Of a DNA stretch of 64,000 nt, positions 1 through 11,475 are shown in pieces. Every line of letters starts with the position of its first letter. Position 1 is the first letter of the stretch. Both the position numbers and the translations under genes were made by a program. Source of the DNA: Lithobates sylvaticus (Eukaryota > Chordata > Amphibia > Anura > Ranidae); NCBI GenBank assembly GCA_028564925.1, contig CM053026.1:127559150-127623149 (forward strand). The letters are read 5' to 3'. A model generated the notes under the pieces. That model did not search any database. It was not told where the DNA came from and saw nothing but the letters and a program-made list of their open reading frames with translations.

Positions 1-229
1 ACTTTTGCCTGCTTGTGAGCTAAGAGAGGGGGTTTTTATCTTGAAGATTCTTGGTCAGATGGCTTACTTTACACACAAAAAACACCTTAAAACTTGGATA
101 GAAAGCACCGTTCTCCTTCAGTAGTAAGAAAAACAGACAGGAAGCTAGCATATAATAATGCATGATGGGGAAAATAAATAAAAAAGTAAGCACACATGTG
201 ACATCTAGAGGAAATTAACATTATCGTCA

Positions 230-2842
230 CGAAAATTTTGTGTATACCAGTACAGTGGGCTGTCCAAACAGAGAAGAATGTAGAAAAATTGAGCTAGAAT
301 TTCTGCTAAAAGATCATTCAGCACATACAATTTGGATTAGCAGCAAGGATGGGAAGTGTCATCATAATGGGGGATTTTAATAATCCAGACATAGACTGGG
401 CGTAAGGAACCGCGCATTTGTCTGAGGCTCGCCAGTTCCTAAATGTCTTGCAGGACAATTTCATGGGTCAGATGGTAGATGCACCAACTATAAACAAAGC
501 CTTACTAGACCTACTGATCACCAACAATACAGACCTGATCACAAATGTGGAAATAAGAGGAAATTTAGGAAACAGCGGTCACAGGTCAATTAGCTTCAGT
601 ATAAATCACACAAATAGGAAACATAAGGGGAATACAAAGACACTGAATTTCAAAAGAGCCAAGTTCCCTAAACTACGAACCTTGCTAGAAGATATAAATT
701 GGGATAGAATCTTAGGAACAAAAAACACGAAGGAGAAATGGGTTTGCTTTAAGAGCATATTAAATAAGGGCATGAGCCAGTGCAACCCATTGGGAAATAA
801 ATTTAAAAGAGCAAACAAAAGTCCAGAATGGCTTAACTCCAAGGTAAAAATGCATATAAAAGCAAAGAGGAAGGCCTTAAAAAAATCAAAGGCTGGGGGA
901 TCATCATCAGCATTCAGACTTTACAAAGAATGCAACAAGAAATGTAAGGGTGCAATTAGGGCAGCTAAGATAGAACACGAAAGACACATAGCGGAGGAGA
1001 GCAAAAAAATCCCAAGAAATTCTTTAAGTATATAAACAGTAAAAAAGGGAGGACAGACCACATTGGACCCATAAAGAATGAGGAAGGAAATCTGGTTACA
1101 AAGGATGGGGAGATGGCAAAGGTATTGAATTCATTCTTCTCCTCAGTCTTCATGAGGGAATCGGGGGGCTTCAGTAACCAAAATTGCATTGTTTATCCTC
1201 ATGACACATCACAGGAAGCACCCTTATGGCTAATAGAGGACAGAATTAGAGATAGACTTGGAAAACTTAACATTAATAAGTCACCGGGACCGGATGGCTT
1301 GCACCTGAGGGTCCTTAGGGAACTCAGTCAAGTAATTGCCAGACCATCGTTCCTAATTTTTACTGACAGTCTACTGACTGGAATGGTATCAGCTGTTTGG
1401 AGAAAATCTAATTTAGAACCAATATTCAAAAGCGGGCCAAAATACATCCCTGGGAATTACAGACCAGTTAGCCTAACATCAATAGTATGCAAGCTCCTGG
1501 AGGGGATGATAAGGGACTATATACAAGATTTTAGTAATGGAAACATCATCAAAAAGTATCATTAGCAGTAATCAGCGTGTATTCATGAAGAATCGTTCTT
1601 GCCAAACCAATCTATTAACCTTCTATGAGGAGGTGAGCTGCCATCTAGATAAAGGAAGGCCTGTAGACGTGGTGTATCTGGATTTCACAAAAGCATTTGA
1701 CACAGTTCCCCATAAACTTTTACTGTACAAAGTAAGATCCGTTGCCATGAACTATAAGGTGAGTACACCTTATGAAAACTGGCTACAAGGGTTATTTCAG
1801 AGGGTAGTGATAAATGGGGAGTACTTGGAACGATCAGGGGTGGAAAGTGGGATCCCCAGGGTTCTGTGCTGGGATCAATCCTATTTAATTTGTTCATAAA
1901 CGACATGGAGGATGGGGTAAACAGTTCAATCTCTGTATTTATGGATGATACAAAGCTAAGCAGGGCAATAACTTCTCCGCAGGATGTGGAAACCTTGAAA
2001 GAAGATCTGAACAAATTAATGGGGTGGGCATAACATGGCAAATTAGGTTTAATGTGGAAAAATGTAAAATAATGCATTTGGGTGGCAAAAATATGAATGC
2101 AATCTACTCATTAGGGGGAGAACCTCTGGGGGAATGGGGAATTAAGGATGGAAAAGGACCTGGGAGTCCTAGTAGATGATAGGCTCAGCAAAGGCATGCA
2201 ATGCCAAGCTGCTGCTAACAAAGCAAACAGAATATTGGCATGCATTAAAAAGGTGATTAACTCAAGAGATAAAGCGATAATTCTCCCACTCTACAAGACT
2301 CTGGCCCGGCCGCACCTGGAGTATGCTGTCCAGTTATGGGCACCAGTTCTCAGGAAGGATGTACTGGAAATGGAGCGAGTACAGAAAGGGCAACAAAGCT
2401 AATAAAGGGACTGGAGGATATTAGTTATGAAGAAAGGTTGCAAGCACTGAAATTATTCACTCTGGAGAAGAGACGCTTGAGAGGGGATATGATTTAAATT
2501 TACAAATGCCACACTGGTGACCCCACAATAGGGATAAACTTTTCTGCTAAAGGGACATGTGGCCACTCATTAAAATGAGAAGAAATTAGGTTTAACCTTA
2601 AACTGCGTAGAGGGTTCTTTACTGAAAGAGCAGCAAGGATGTGGAATTCCCTTCCACAGGTGGTGGTTTCATAAGGGAGCATCGATAGTTTCACAAAACG
2701 ATTAGATAAGCACCTGAACGACCACAACATACAGGGATATATAATGTAATACTGACATATAATCACACACATAGGTTGGACTTGATGGACTTGTGTCATT
2801 TTTCAACCTTGCCTACTATGTAACTATATGTAACTATGTAAC
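230..2842 (+). mobile_element. CR1-type LINE, decayed, 5' end unclear
   Basis: Non-LTR retrotransposon of the CR1/L2 kind. From about 290 the translation runs through the end of an apurinic-type endonuclease (GDFNNPDIDW, at about 371-400), then a linker and a reverse transcriptase. It ends in a 3' tail with the phrase for GLDGLVSFFNLAYYV and a short TATGTAACTATG-type repeat at 2816-2842, where CR1 copies in frogs end. No poly-A tail or clear target duplication was seen. The first 200 bases of the window show nothing I can name. The element is out of frame in several places and is a relic. Confidence 0.85.
335..2510 (+). pseudogene. CR1 ORF2 remnant (endonuclease plus reverse transcriptase)
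   Basis: The pieces are open in different frames: 418-1035 (linker), 1113-1565 (fingers, with the KSPGPDGLH and NYRPVSLTS motifs), 1537-1899 (palm, VVYLDFTKAFDTVPH) and 2148-2402 (thumb, [13 protein letters not shown] and [17 protein letters not shown]). The catalytic FADD box reads FMDD (about 1936-1950), so one conserved alanine is changed. Frame changes between the pieces make it non-functional. In the family this protein nicks DNA and copies the LINE RNA into the target. Confidence 0.85.
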
Positions 2843-2887
2843 ATACTGTGATTGACTACTGTCTAATGTGTAGTATCTGCCTAGATC

Positions 2888-3558
2888 ACATGTGTCAAAC
2901 ACAAGGCCCATGGGCCGAATCCAGCCCTCCAGGCTATTTCATGTGGCTCTTGTACCTCTCCTCCAGCTGCAGCATCCCCCTTGTCTCTGCCCCACCTTGT
3001 CTCAGCAGTTGAGAGCCAAGAGGAGGACAAAACTCCTCCTACAGATCCTACGCCTCCCTGTGCAGCCGCAGCATCCTCTGTCTCTGCCCCCACCTTGTCT
3101 CAGAAGTCGGCAGCAGAGAGGAGGACAGAACTCCTTCTACAGATCCTGCGTATCTCTGTGCAGCCACAGCACCCCCTCATCTCTGCCTTCAGCAGTCATC
3201 AGCAGAGTGGACCGAACACCTCCTACAGATACAGATCCTGCACTCCCTCATCTCCACCTCCCCCGATCCAAGTATTCAGCAGACTCCGGCAGCTGACACC
3301 AGCCCTCCTTTGGCCCTCCTCCAGACCCTGCACTTTCTGCTTCCCAGCTCCTCCCCTAGATTCTTTGTGGCAGCAGCACAAGGTAAGGGGGGGGGGGTTT
3401 GTGATGTAAGGGGAGTGAGGAGCTCTTGACTGCTGATGGTGGTAGAGCAATTGACATCTGATGTAAGAGGGGGTAGAGTCTTACTAATACAACCAGCTCC
3501 CTGAGTGCAACTATAATGCTCATAAGGCCTGCAATGAAATTGAGTTGTACACCCCTGG
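2888..3558. mobile_element. hAT-type non-autonomous DNA transposon
   Basis: Flanked by an 8-bp near-duplication, CCTAGATC at 2880-2887 and CCTAGATA at 3559-3566. The left end reads ACATGTGTCAAACACAAGG, and the right end reversed reads CCAGGGGTGTACAACTCA. This matches the CAGGGGTGTCAAACTCA style termini of vertebrate hAT MITEs. There is no transposase inside; the interior is a diverged tandem repeat. The family name is not assigned. Confidence 0.75.
2963..3260. repeat. Tandem repeat, about 3 units of roughly 100 bp
   Basis: The phrase CTTGTCTCAG, then GAGGAGGACA, then CTCCTNCTACAGATCCT recurs about every 95-105 bp. The units are diverged. The repeat lies inside the hAT-type element and yields proline/serine-rich spurious frames on both strands. 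Confidence 0.7.
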
Positions 3559-3589
3559 CCTAGATAGTGAAATACTTACAGTATGTACT

Positions 3590-3613
3590 ACACACACACA
3601 CACACACACACAC
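3590..3613. repeat. (CA)n microsatellite
   Basis: About 12 CA units in an uninterrupted run just after the hAT-type element. Confidence 0.95.
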
Positions 3614-4114
3614 TGTATATCTACATATACAGGAATATGTAAACCCCTTAATACACATTGAGTATCCATGTACATTGGTTAAATTTAGAGGCGTCATTTA
3701 ACTTTTTTTAATTTTAAAAATCAATAGCCAAACATTTTTTTTGAATAGAGTAGGAAATCCTTTGTCGGTTTTTTTTATTGCTATCTGTATTCACTTGCAA
3801 AATACATTTTGCTTCACTTCCTGTCCTAAAAATATAACATTGAGGGGATATCCTGTCTTGCAGTTGTCATCTAAAAAGGTGTTGCAATCCTATTTGAGTG
3901 TCGTCACCCAAAAAAGAGTCCCAATCCTTTCACCTCCTGTTCCAGTGAAATGTAAACATTTGGATTTCCCATCACTTTTTGTCCTGGTGACAATGAGCAA
4001 AAGGACAAAATATGTAGATCTCAACAATTGTGAAATGGACAGCAAAAGAAAATTGAAACAGGTTCAATACATCCCTATTCTATTCAAAACTGAAAAAGTT
4101 TTGGGCTTAGATAC
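3614..4114. other. Unassigned AT-rich sequence
   Basis: No repeat termini or coding domain recognised. An open frame at 3741-4217 has no recognisable domain and runs into the LTR, so I do not call a gene. Confidence 0.4.
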
Positions 4115-5066
4115 TGTGACGGTAGTCGCTCTGGATAGGGGGCCCGTGGAACCCAGAATCCCTTGGAGAGGTTGGTGTAACCCTTGTTTCAGCTCCCCAA
4201 GCCCCTCTTTTGTATAAGTTACCCTGTGTCTATTAGGGACACAGGGTGACCGAGAAAATGATGGACAGCTACTAATGGACATTGAGAATGTGGTTTAGAT
4301 TACTTCAGATGGGGCAGTAATATTTATCCACAATATTTCCCAGGAAATATACAAAGACTATTCCTAGTTTATTTGATTCTGAACTATACATGTTAATTGA
4401 AAGAGCTGATCACATTGGCCTCTGTGCAATGTAGAAGACGGATAGTCTGCTACTGGTGGTCTCCTGCTATTGTGTGAAGGTGTCCTGTGTTTATACTTAT
4501 GAATATGTGTATTGTAGTTTATGAGCTAGGAGATGACCTCTGAGTCACCTAGGCTGGTTAAATGACTAGTTAATTAGCTCATATTAATTTATGTTTCTGC
4601 TCAAGCTTGGCTTGGCTTGCATACACACTGACACACAAAAGTTTGCTGAACTTCCGACCGTCAAGAACGCGATGACGTACACACTACGATGAGCCGAGAA
4701 AATTAAGTTCAATGCTTCCGAGCATGCGCCAAATTGTTTCTGAGCATGCGTAGGAATTTTGCGCATCGGAATTGGTACAGACAATCGGAATTTCCGATCA
4801 AAACTTTTTCCAACCGAAAAATTGAGAACCTGCTCTCAATCTTTTGCTGTCCGATGGAGCATACACACGGTCACATTTTCTGACCAAAAGCTTTCATCTG
4901 ACTTTTTCTGGTGGAATTTTCGATCGTGTGTAAGCGACATTAGGGTAATATGATCAGGAGGGGGGACCTACTTTTCAAATGTATAAAAAGCCTGTATTCT
5001 TGTCCAATAAAACATTCCATGCTGCAGTTTTGTAACTGAGCTAGTCTCACCTGGTTCTTGGTTACA
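4115..5066 (+). mobile_element. Retroviral-type LTR fossil (ERV-like), solo or nearly so
   Basis: Begins TGTGACGG and ends GGTTACA, the TG...CA form of an LTR. A TATA-like GTATAAAAAGCC lies at about 4980-4991 and a CCAATAAAAC polyadenylation signal at about 5005-5014, the close spacing seen in retroviral U3-R. No internal coding region follows that I can identify. It looks like an old solo or truncated copy. A Harbinger-like MITE sits inside it, so it predates that insertion. No clean target duplication was seen. Confidence 0.55.
4607..4939. mobile_element. Harbinger-like MITE, TGCCGCGTACACAC family (copy 1)
   Basis: Internal phrases such as GATCGGAATTTCCGA, GAGAACCTGCTCTCAA and CCGATGGAGCATACACACGG recur in copies at 9258, 37099 and 53196. 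The right end GTGTGTAAGCGACA is followed by TTA, a TWA target. The left end is degraded. It is inserted inside the LTR at 4115-5066. Its GAACTT...CGTCAAGAACGCGATGACGT core is also shared. Confidence 0.75.
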
Positions 5067-6206
5067 ATATGTGGCTGTAATATCTGATATTTGAAGGTCC
5101 AGACTGGAGGAAGCAGTGTACTGACGGAAGCAAAAGCGGAGTGCGACGGGGTCCCGCGACAGATATGCTTTAACTTATAAGATGGTGTTGAGGTTTCTAC
5201 TATGAAGGCACTACTTCTTTCCTTATATTGTTATTAATTGTGGTATACTTCCCTATAGGCATCCTTCCCTACACATACATGCAGTACTATGTGTAGAGTA
5301 ATGGTAGACAAACAATCAAAGACAGCACTCAGGCCCTATAACATTTAAATACAATTACAAGCAGAAAGGAGAGAACAAGTAAACTTATGACTTTAATGAT
5401 CTTATTATTTTTCTTTATGCACGATTCACAATGCCATCTATGTTAGCTATTCACATGTAGAAAAGTGGCATGTGGTAAGCTGCATTCTGTACAGGTGCAT
5501 AATATTGATACATAATTATATTACATGAAAACAAATTTACTTTCGATCTATAGAGTAGAGTGGATATAAAAGTTTAGTGAGAGGCATAACGAGCCATAAA
5601 ACCACCAGCAAGCTTCCTAGACTACGAGCAACTGAGGGCGTATGACATTTTATGAGCCCAATGGGAAATCACCTCTGGTCTTTTGCAGGAGCTCCGAGCT
5701 GTCCCTGAGATGCCAACATATAGGAAATATCCTCCCATTAATCTATATTCACGGCGTGCGTTAATATTATGATGTGATTCTTTCCACGACTAACTGGTCA
5801 GAGGAGGATCCTGTGACAGGATCCATAAATATAACAGCCCCGTAATTTGAACTTTCTACTGTCTAGTAAACACATGGCTTGAATTATGATGATATGTTTT
5901 CTTATGCTATGTGAACTGCTAAACTGACCTGTATATTAACTGTCTCATTTATTTTTTTGAGAGACCATTTCAAGACTTTTTCTTCTTAAAGTTTGCAGTT
6001 TATTATATAATAATAATGATATAAACTACACTTTTTTGTATGTTTTTCCACTTAAGACTAGTGTTGTAGGAACAAGGGTTGTATTGGTTCCAACTCAGAT
6101 GAAGCCTGTATTACTAATGTAAAAGCCAGTAAGCTTCTACCTCAGCTAAAATCAAATACTGATCTTTATTCAACCTATCCAATCAGAAGTCTAGAACAGT
6201 AAGTAG
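5067..6206. other. Unassigned sequence
   Basis: About 1.1 kb with no recognisable gene or repeat end. The first 100 bases may be the leader of the upstream retroviral-type element, but no primer-binding site was certain. Confidence 0.4.
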
Positions 6207-7199
6207 CAGTGGCGGCCGGTGTTTTTGTTTGGGGGTGGTGGCAAACAATCTCCCCCCTCCCACGCTGTTTGCTGGTCGGTCCGGCACTTACCCCATCTAG
6301 ACGGGCAGTGGGTGGCGGACAGTGTGGCTCTGTGTCCTATTCTCCATCACAGTGGATTCCAACGTGTGGCTCCTCCCCTCCTCCTAGGAGTCCAATAGGA
6401 TCAAGTTATCTGAGCAATATATATAATTTTGGACTTTTTAAGTTTAACACATTTTTGTTGTTTAATGTCACTTTCATGAGGACTTTGTCACTTATGGTTA
6501 ACAAATTATTATCTATATAATTCACATGTATATGGGTTTATGTTGTATTTCACTTATTGTTCAATGATGCCAATTAGTTTAGTGTCACTTTTGTGGGGAT
6601 TGTGGTATGGTTTTTTCATTCATGATTTGTATAGCACATATATGCATGAGTTAATAATCAATTTCACATACCATTGCCACACATAATTTCACTTCACCAT
6701 TAGACGCGGTCAGCGCGGTTTTGGTTTATTCACATACATATTTTATGCTTTCTGGTCTAGCGCAACTTTTTAATTTATTTACTTCTTTTTACTGTAGTTA
6801 TGTTTTACAGCAGAGTTACAGCTTCCAATAGGTTGCTTTAGAAGACCTATATCCCCAGCTACTAAGTGCAGTTTCTTTTTCCATTTCTCCATCCAATAGG
6901 ATCGCCTATCCTTTCAGCCAATTAGGTCACAAGTCTCAAAACCCGCTTCCTGATTGGCCGGGAGGAGGATCAGCGTTAGAATAGCGAATATTCATTCGCT
7001 GTTGTAACACACCTGGGTGGGCTCCCTTCGCATTCTCTGTGCCCCGAGCTTATTTTATTTTGAAGCCTATTACAGCCTCTGGCTCTAATGAGGGCTTAAA
7101 AAAAACACCCCCGCCATTGTAATTCATGCATCTGACGTCCTGCAAGGAGCCAGACACATGGATAAGGGGGGGGGGGCGGCGGTGGATGGGCTGCCCCTG
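6207..7199. mobile_element. hAT-type element, CAGTGGCGGC family (copy 1), split by an insertion
   Basis: Left end CAGTGGCGGCC; the right end reversed reads CAGGGGCAGCC. Flanked by an 8-bp duplication, GTAAGTAG at 6199-6206 and GTAAGTAA at 7200-7207. It shares CACTTACCCCATCTA, CCTGATTGGCCGG and GAAGCCTATTA with a second copy at 14557-15075. It is non-autonomous, with no transposase domain, and the interior is interrupted at 6403-6891. Confidence 0.75.
6403..6891. mobile_element. Insertion with 12-bp target duplications, probably retroposed
   Basis: TCCAATAGGATC occurs at 6391-6402 and again at 6892-6903. Removing one copy and the 489 bp between them restores continuity with the related hAT copy at 14.8 kb. 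A 12-bp duplication suggests target-primed retroposition rather than a cut-and-paste transposon. The insert includes AGCGCGGTTTTGGTTTATTC, reminiscent of the tail of the 29.3-kb palindrome (TAGCGCGGTGTTCCC). No coding domain. Confidence 0.6.
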
Positions 7200-7207
7200 G
7201 TAAGTAA

Positions 7208-8049
7208 CCTGCAATAGTCTCGTATTATTGGACCAGCTCAAAAATTCAAGAAATATTAAACAGAGTTACCAAAGCATCAAATAATCATACCAAAGCTTCA
7301 AAATATACCTTTCACTGATCAGACTACAAAACAACTGAAATCTAATGGGTTGCTAGGGCTGGTTGCTGTATGCACTGCCCTTTTCTGTTTGAATAAGATT
7401 TTTCGACAGTACCAGCTTGATTCATAAAGTAAAATATAGTGTATTTCATAGCTAATAATTTACTTAAATGGAAGATTTAAAAAACAGACAAAAGTAAAAA
7501 AAAAAAGTTGTTTTAATTTCTTCCATTTGGGCCATTTTTTATCGGCCATAAAATCCAAGGACAAATGCTATAAATATTCACAGTTTAGGTGTCATAAAAA
7601 CCCAGATGTCCTTTGGCAAGGATTTATTTTTTTGATTAGTGTGCAGCAAAAGTCATTATCATCAAGGAGATATTAAATATGAGGGATGTCAAGGCACAAT
7701 CATTTAATCCCTGTAGTGCCAGCACTCTTCCAAAGAAATTCAGGATACACTATAACAAATCAGGCTCTACTGTATCATACCTGTCATCATAACCTACTCA
7801 AGAGGATAGTAGAGTCTAATCAATAGAAAAAAATGTCATAAAATATGTCATGGGTAGAGTTTTATGATGTTGACTGCAAAGAGAGGGTAATCTGCAATGT
7901 GCAAAAGTACAAAGGTGTCAGTATGCATTAAACGGGTATTACATATTGATGTGAAGGTACACTAAAAACAATTCACTAATTATACTTTTAAATGCACATA
8001 TGAATTGTCGTGTTGCTCCCCATAACTAGTTGACTTACTGTGCCTGATA
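7208..8049. other. Unassigned AT-rich sequence
   Basis: About 840 bp with no gene or repeat termini that I recognise. Confidence 0.4.
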
Positions 8050-8057
8050 CACTAGAC

Positions 8058-8210
8058 CAGGGATATGGAATTAGCGACCCTCCAGCTGTTGCAGAACTAC
8101 AAGTCCCATGAGGCATAGCAAGACTCTGACAGCCAAAAGCATAACACCCAGAGGCATGATGGGACTTGTAGTTTTGCAACAGCTGGAGGTCCGCTAATTG
8201 CATATCCCTA
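8058..8210. mobile_element. Short hAT-type MITE with fold-back structure
   Basis: 153 bp. Ends CAGGGATATGGAATTAGCG and, reversed, TAGGGATATGCAATTAGCG. It has an exact 8-bp duplication CACTAGAC at 8050-8057 and 8211-8218. The arms carry CCAGCTGTTGCA and ACTACAAGTCCCAT, so the whole element folds into a hairpin. Exact duplication argues for a fairly young insertion. Confidence 0.85.
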
Positions 8211-8430
8211 CACTAGACCATGCACACATATGTCATTGAAGTGTTGAAGTGTACTCAGAACAGGCTGAATAATTCAATCTCTCATGTAACATCTATTAGC
8301 TATTTTGAATGGCCAATTCTTTCTCGAACAAGAGGGGCACACCAATATCACTAAAGCTGACTGGTTGTTTAAGCAGCCTAGTTTCTGTATAGCGACATTG
8401 TTTTATTAACAGCTAACAGTTTGTTATATA
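8211..8430. other. Unassigned sequence
   Basis: Short unique-looking stretch between the hAT MITE and the Tc1 derivative. Confidence 0.4.
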
Positions 8431-9257
8431 CACTATATTACTAAAAGTATTGGGACGCCTGGCTTTACACGCACATGAACTGTAATGGCATCCCAGTCTT
8501 AGTCTGTAGGGTTCAATATTGAGTTGGCCCACCCTTTGCAGCTATAACAACTTTAACTCTTCTGGGAAGACTGTCCACAAGGTTTAGGGAATGTTTAACC
8601 ATTCTTTCAGCAGCACATTTGTGGGGTTAGGCCCTGGTCCACTCTAATTCATCCCAAGGGTTTTCTATAAGGTTGAGGTCTGGACTCTGTGCAGGCCAGT
8701 CAAGTTCCTCCACCCCAAAGTCGCTCATCCATGTTTTTATGGACCTTGCTTTTATGCACTGGTGCACAGTCATGTTGGAACAGGAAGAGGCCAACTCCAA
8801 ACTGTTTCCACAAGGTTGGGAGCATAAAATTGTCCAAAATGTCTTGGTTTGCTAACACCTTAAGAGTTCCCTTCACTGGAACTAAGGGGCCAAGCCCAAC
8901 CCCTGAAAAACAACAACACACCATAATCTCCCCTCCACCAAATGATTTGGATCAGTGCACAAAGCAAGGTCCATAAAGATATGGATAAGCAAGTTGGAGG
9001 GGTTGGGGTGAAGGAACTTGACGGCCTGCACAGAGTCCTGACTTCAACCCCATAGAAAACCTTTGGGATGAACTAGAGTGCAGACTGTGAGCCAGGCCTT
9101 CTCGTCCAACATCAGTGCCTAACCTCACAAATGCGCTTCTGGAAGAATGGTCAAACATTCCCATAGACACAATCCTAAACCTTGCAGACAGTCTTCACAG
9201 AAGAGTTGAATCTGTTGCAAAGAGTGGGCCAACTCAATATTGAACACTACAGACTAA
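8431..9257. mobile_element. Tc1-derived fold-back element, right end missing
   Basis: The left end after a TA reads CACTATATTACTAAAAGT and continues through Tc1 sequence (GTATTGGGACGCC, CAATATTGAGTTGGCCCACC). From about 8945 the sequence turns back: 8960-9255 is largely the reverse complement of the left arm, for example GAACTTGACGGCCTGCACAG against CAGGCCAGTCAAGTTC. The arms encode antisense and sense pieces of the same Tc1 transposase end, so this is a non-autonomous palindromic derivative. The right terminus was lost where the next MITE is inserted. Confidence 0.8.
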
Positions 9258-9672
9258 TGCCGCATACACACGGTCAAACTTTCCGATGGCAAATGTGCGA
9301 TCGGAGCTTGTTGCCGGAAATTCCCACTGTGTGTAGGCTCCATCGGACAGTTTCCATCGGAATTTCCGTTGCACAAAATTTGAGATCTGGTTCTCAAATT
9401 TTCCGACAACTAAATCCGTTGCCGGAAATTCCGATCGTGTGTAGACAATTCCGACGCACAAAGTGCCAGGCATGCTCCGAATCAAGCAGAAGAGCAGCAC
9501 TGGCTATTGAACTTCATTTTTCTCGGGTCGTCGCATGCGTTGTACGTCACCGCGTTCTTGATGTTGGGAATTTCCGACCAACTTTGTGTGACCGTGTATG
9601 CAAGACAAGTGTGAGCCAACATCTGTCGGAAAAAAAACATGGGATTTTGTTGTCGGAATGTCCGATCGTGTG
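9258..9672. mobile_element. Harbinger-like MITE, TGCCGCGTACACAC family (copy 2), right end lost
   Basis: Begins TGCCGCATACACACGG directly after TAA (9255-9257) in the Tc1 arm. Internal TTGCCGGAAATTCC, CTCCATCGGACAG and GAGATCTGGTTCTCAAA match the other copies. The right end stops at CCGATCGTGTG without the terminal GTACGCGGCA and without the rest of the Tc1 arm. A deletion probably removed both. Confidence 0.8.
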
Positions 9673-10479
9673 ATCCTGCCAGTCCCCCTTCTTCCTTGTT
9701 CTAAACTGACTATGCAAAGCATTGAAACCAATACATGCTTCCATGTTCATTTTACATCACATTGCTTACTGTTCAGAGGTACAGGACTCTGCGCAAGTGC
9801 ACAGAGTGCCTTTATCTTCCATAGTCTGTTCTGCATCCACTCTACCCCCCTACCCCCACTAGGCTTGTACTGTTCATTGACAGAAGCTTCCAAACCTAGC
9901 CTCGCCATCAAAACACACGCAGCAGTACAGAAAAATCATGTCCACCAGCTGCTCCATATGCTTGTGGAAGAAAATGTGATGACCTATGGTTAAAAGTTGA
10001 AAAAAAAGATATATAGATGGCGATTTTATTATTTTTCTAAAGGTTACATTTATAAAAGGTCTACTGTTACATCCCTTTCTTTTTTCCTTAGTAGGCACTG
10101 AGGCTTTACAACCACTTTACAACCAAGATAATTTTTTCAGTGCACACTGTGAAAAACCTGGGGTACTCATTTATGCAACTACTGACGGAGCTCAGAAGGT
10201 CAAGCTCCAGTGTGCCCTCACATCTACAAAATATTGGTCAGTATTGGGCAATCATTTTTAACAGGCAAAAGGGAGTTGTAGGAGGCTGAAGAAAGTGCTT
10301 CTGAGCTTAGGATTTTCAGCTCAGGTATTTGCAAAATTCAGCACCCCGGTATATGCTGCTTCCGGAGCGCTCTAGTAAATAATTATAAATCTAAGTGCAG
10401 GCCTGTTCTGTATTCTGGTGGCAGTTCATTACCAAAAAAGTGAACCAGAGTGTCAGAGAATGATTCGCAGAAGAACTGA
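9673..10479. other. Unassigned sequence
   Basis: No gene domain or repeat terminus recognised in about 800 bp. A 131-codon open frame at 9598-9993 starts inside the MITE and has no known motif. Confidence 0.4.
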
Positions 10480-11075
10480 CACATCTACCAATACTCAGCA
10501 GGTTTGCAAATTATGGGCACTTAGGCGTGTGCCAGTTCAAGTGCGCACGCGGCCACGAATGGCTGTGACTATAGATGCGCAAACCCGCGCGTGCGTACAC
10601 TATGGGACACGCAATGAGTGACAGATCCTGGCGCCCAGTGGCCTATTTAAAGTCAGCAGCCTGATCCACAAGTTGTTGGGTGATTTTTAGCTCCCTGTGT
10701 GTTCCTGTATTCTGCTTTTGTTTTTATTGGCTTCCCTGTTACCACCATGGCTCGCCTTTGACCTGGCTTGTCTCCATTCCTGGCTCCTGACCCTTTGGCT
10801 TGTTCTACCGTCTCTGCTTCTGCCTGTTCACCAGTGTATTACTCTCCTGACTTCCAGAGTATGACCTGGGCTTGTTCCTGATTCTGCTCTCTGCCTCTGC
10901 TCCTGGCTGATACCCTTGTATGACTACTAGCTTGACTTTGGACCCTGCTCCCAGCTCTCCCTACTATCAAGCACCGCACCGTCCAAGGGATTCCTGCCCT
11001 GCAGTACATCCTGCAGCTGGAAACCCCTGATTCTTTCGGCATAGCATTACCTGTAATAAACCTGTAATAAACTTA
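10480..11075 (+). mobile_element. LTR-like repeat, family A (copy 1)
   Basis: A CpG-rich stretch (GCGCACGCGGCC, CCCGCGCGTGCGTAC) is followed by a TATA-like CCTATTTAAAGTCAGCAGCC at about 10639, then CT-rich sequence, then two AATAAA signals at about 11057-11075. A related copy lies in reverse orientation at 28690-29190. The order resembles an LTR, but I could not fix the ends. Any parent element here is gone; it would be a fossil. Confidence 0.4.
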
Positions 11076-11083
11076 CTGTATCT

Positions 11084-11475
11084 TACTGTATAACACGCAC
11101 CCCAAGTTTAGGAGGGCATTTTAAAGGAAAAAACTTTTAGGAGGGAAGTTTAAGGAAAAAAAAAAACTTACATTTAAATGCTCATCAATGCAGCCTTATC
11201 AGTGTCCATCTGCAGCCTTGTCCATCATTGCACAATGATCAGTGCCATTTGCAGCCTTGCCCTTGCAGCCTTGCTCAGTGTCATTTGCAGCATTGCCCTT
11301 GCAGCCTTGCTCAGTGTCATTTGCAGCCTTGCCCTTGCAGCCTTGCTCAGTGCCATTTGCATGTGGCATGTAAATAGCCTTGCCCAGCGCCGTTTGCAGC
11401 CTTGCCCAGTGTATAAATTTGCCCTGATTTTAAGGGGGGAAAAGTGTGTGATATACTCCGATAAATGCAGTATGC
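11084..11475. mobile_element. MITE with TATAACACGCAC termini
   Basis: The left end reads TGTATAACACGCACCCC. The right end near 11450-11475, reversed, reads GGAGTATATCACACACTTTTCCCC, an imperfect terminal inverted repeat. The interior has AAGTTTAGGAGGG, a poly-A run and a GCAGCCTTG minisatellite. Superfamily uncertain; a TA-target element is possible. Confidence 0.45.
11200..11412. repeat. GCAGCCTTG minisatellite
   Basis: Units of about 36-48 bp built from GCAGCCTTGCCC, TTGCAGCCTTGCTCAGTG and NCATTTGCAGC, at least five in a row. They give leucine/alanine-rich and lysine/arginine-rich spurious frames on the two strands. Confidence 0.8.
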
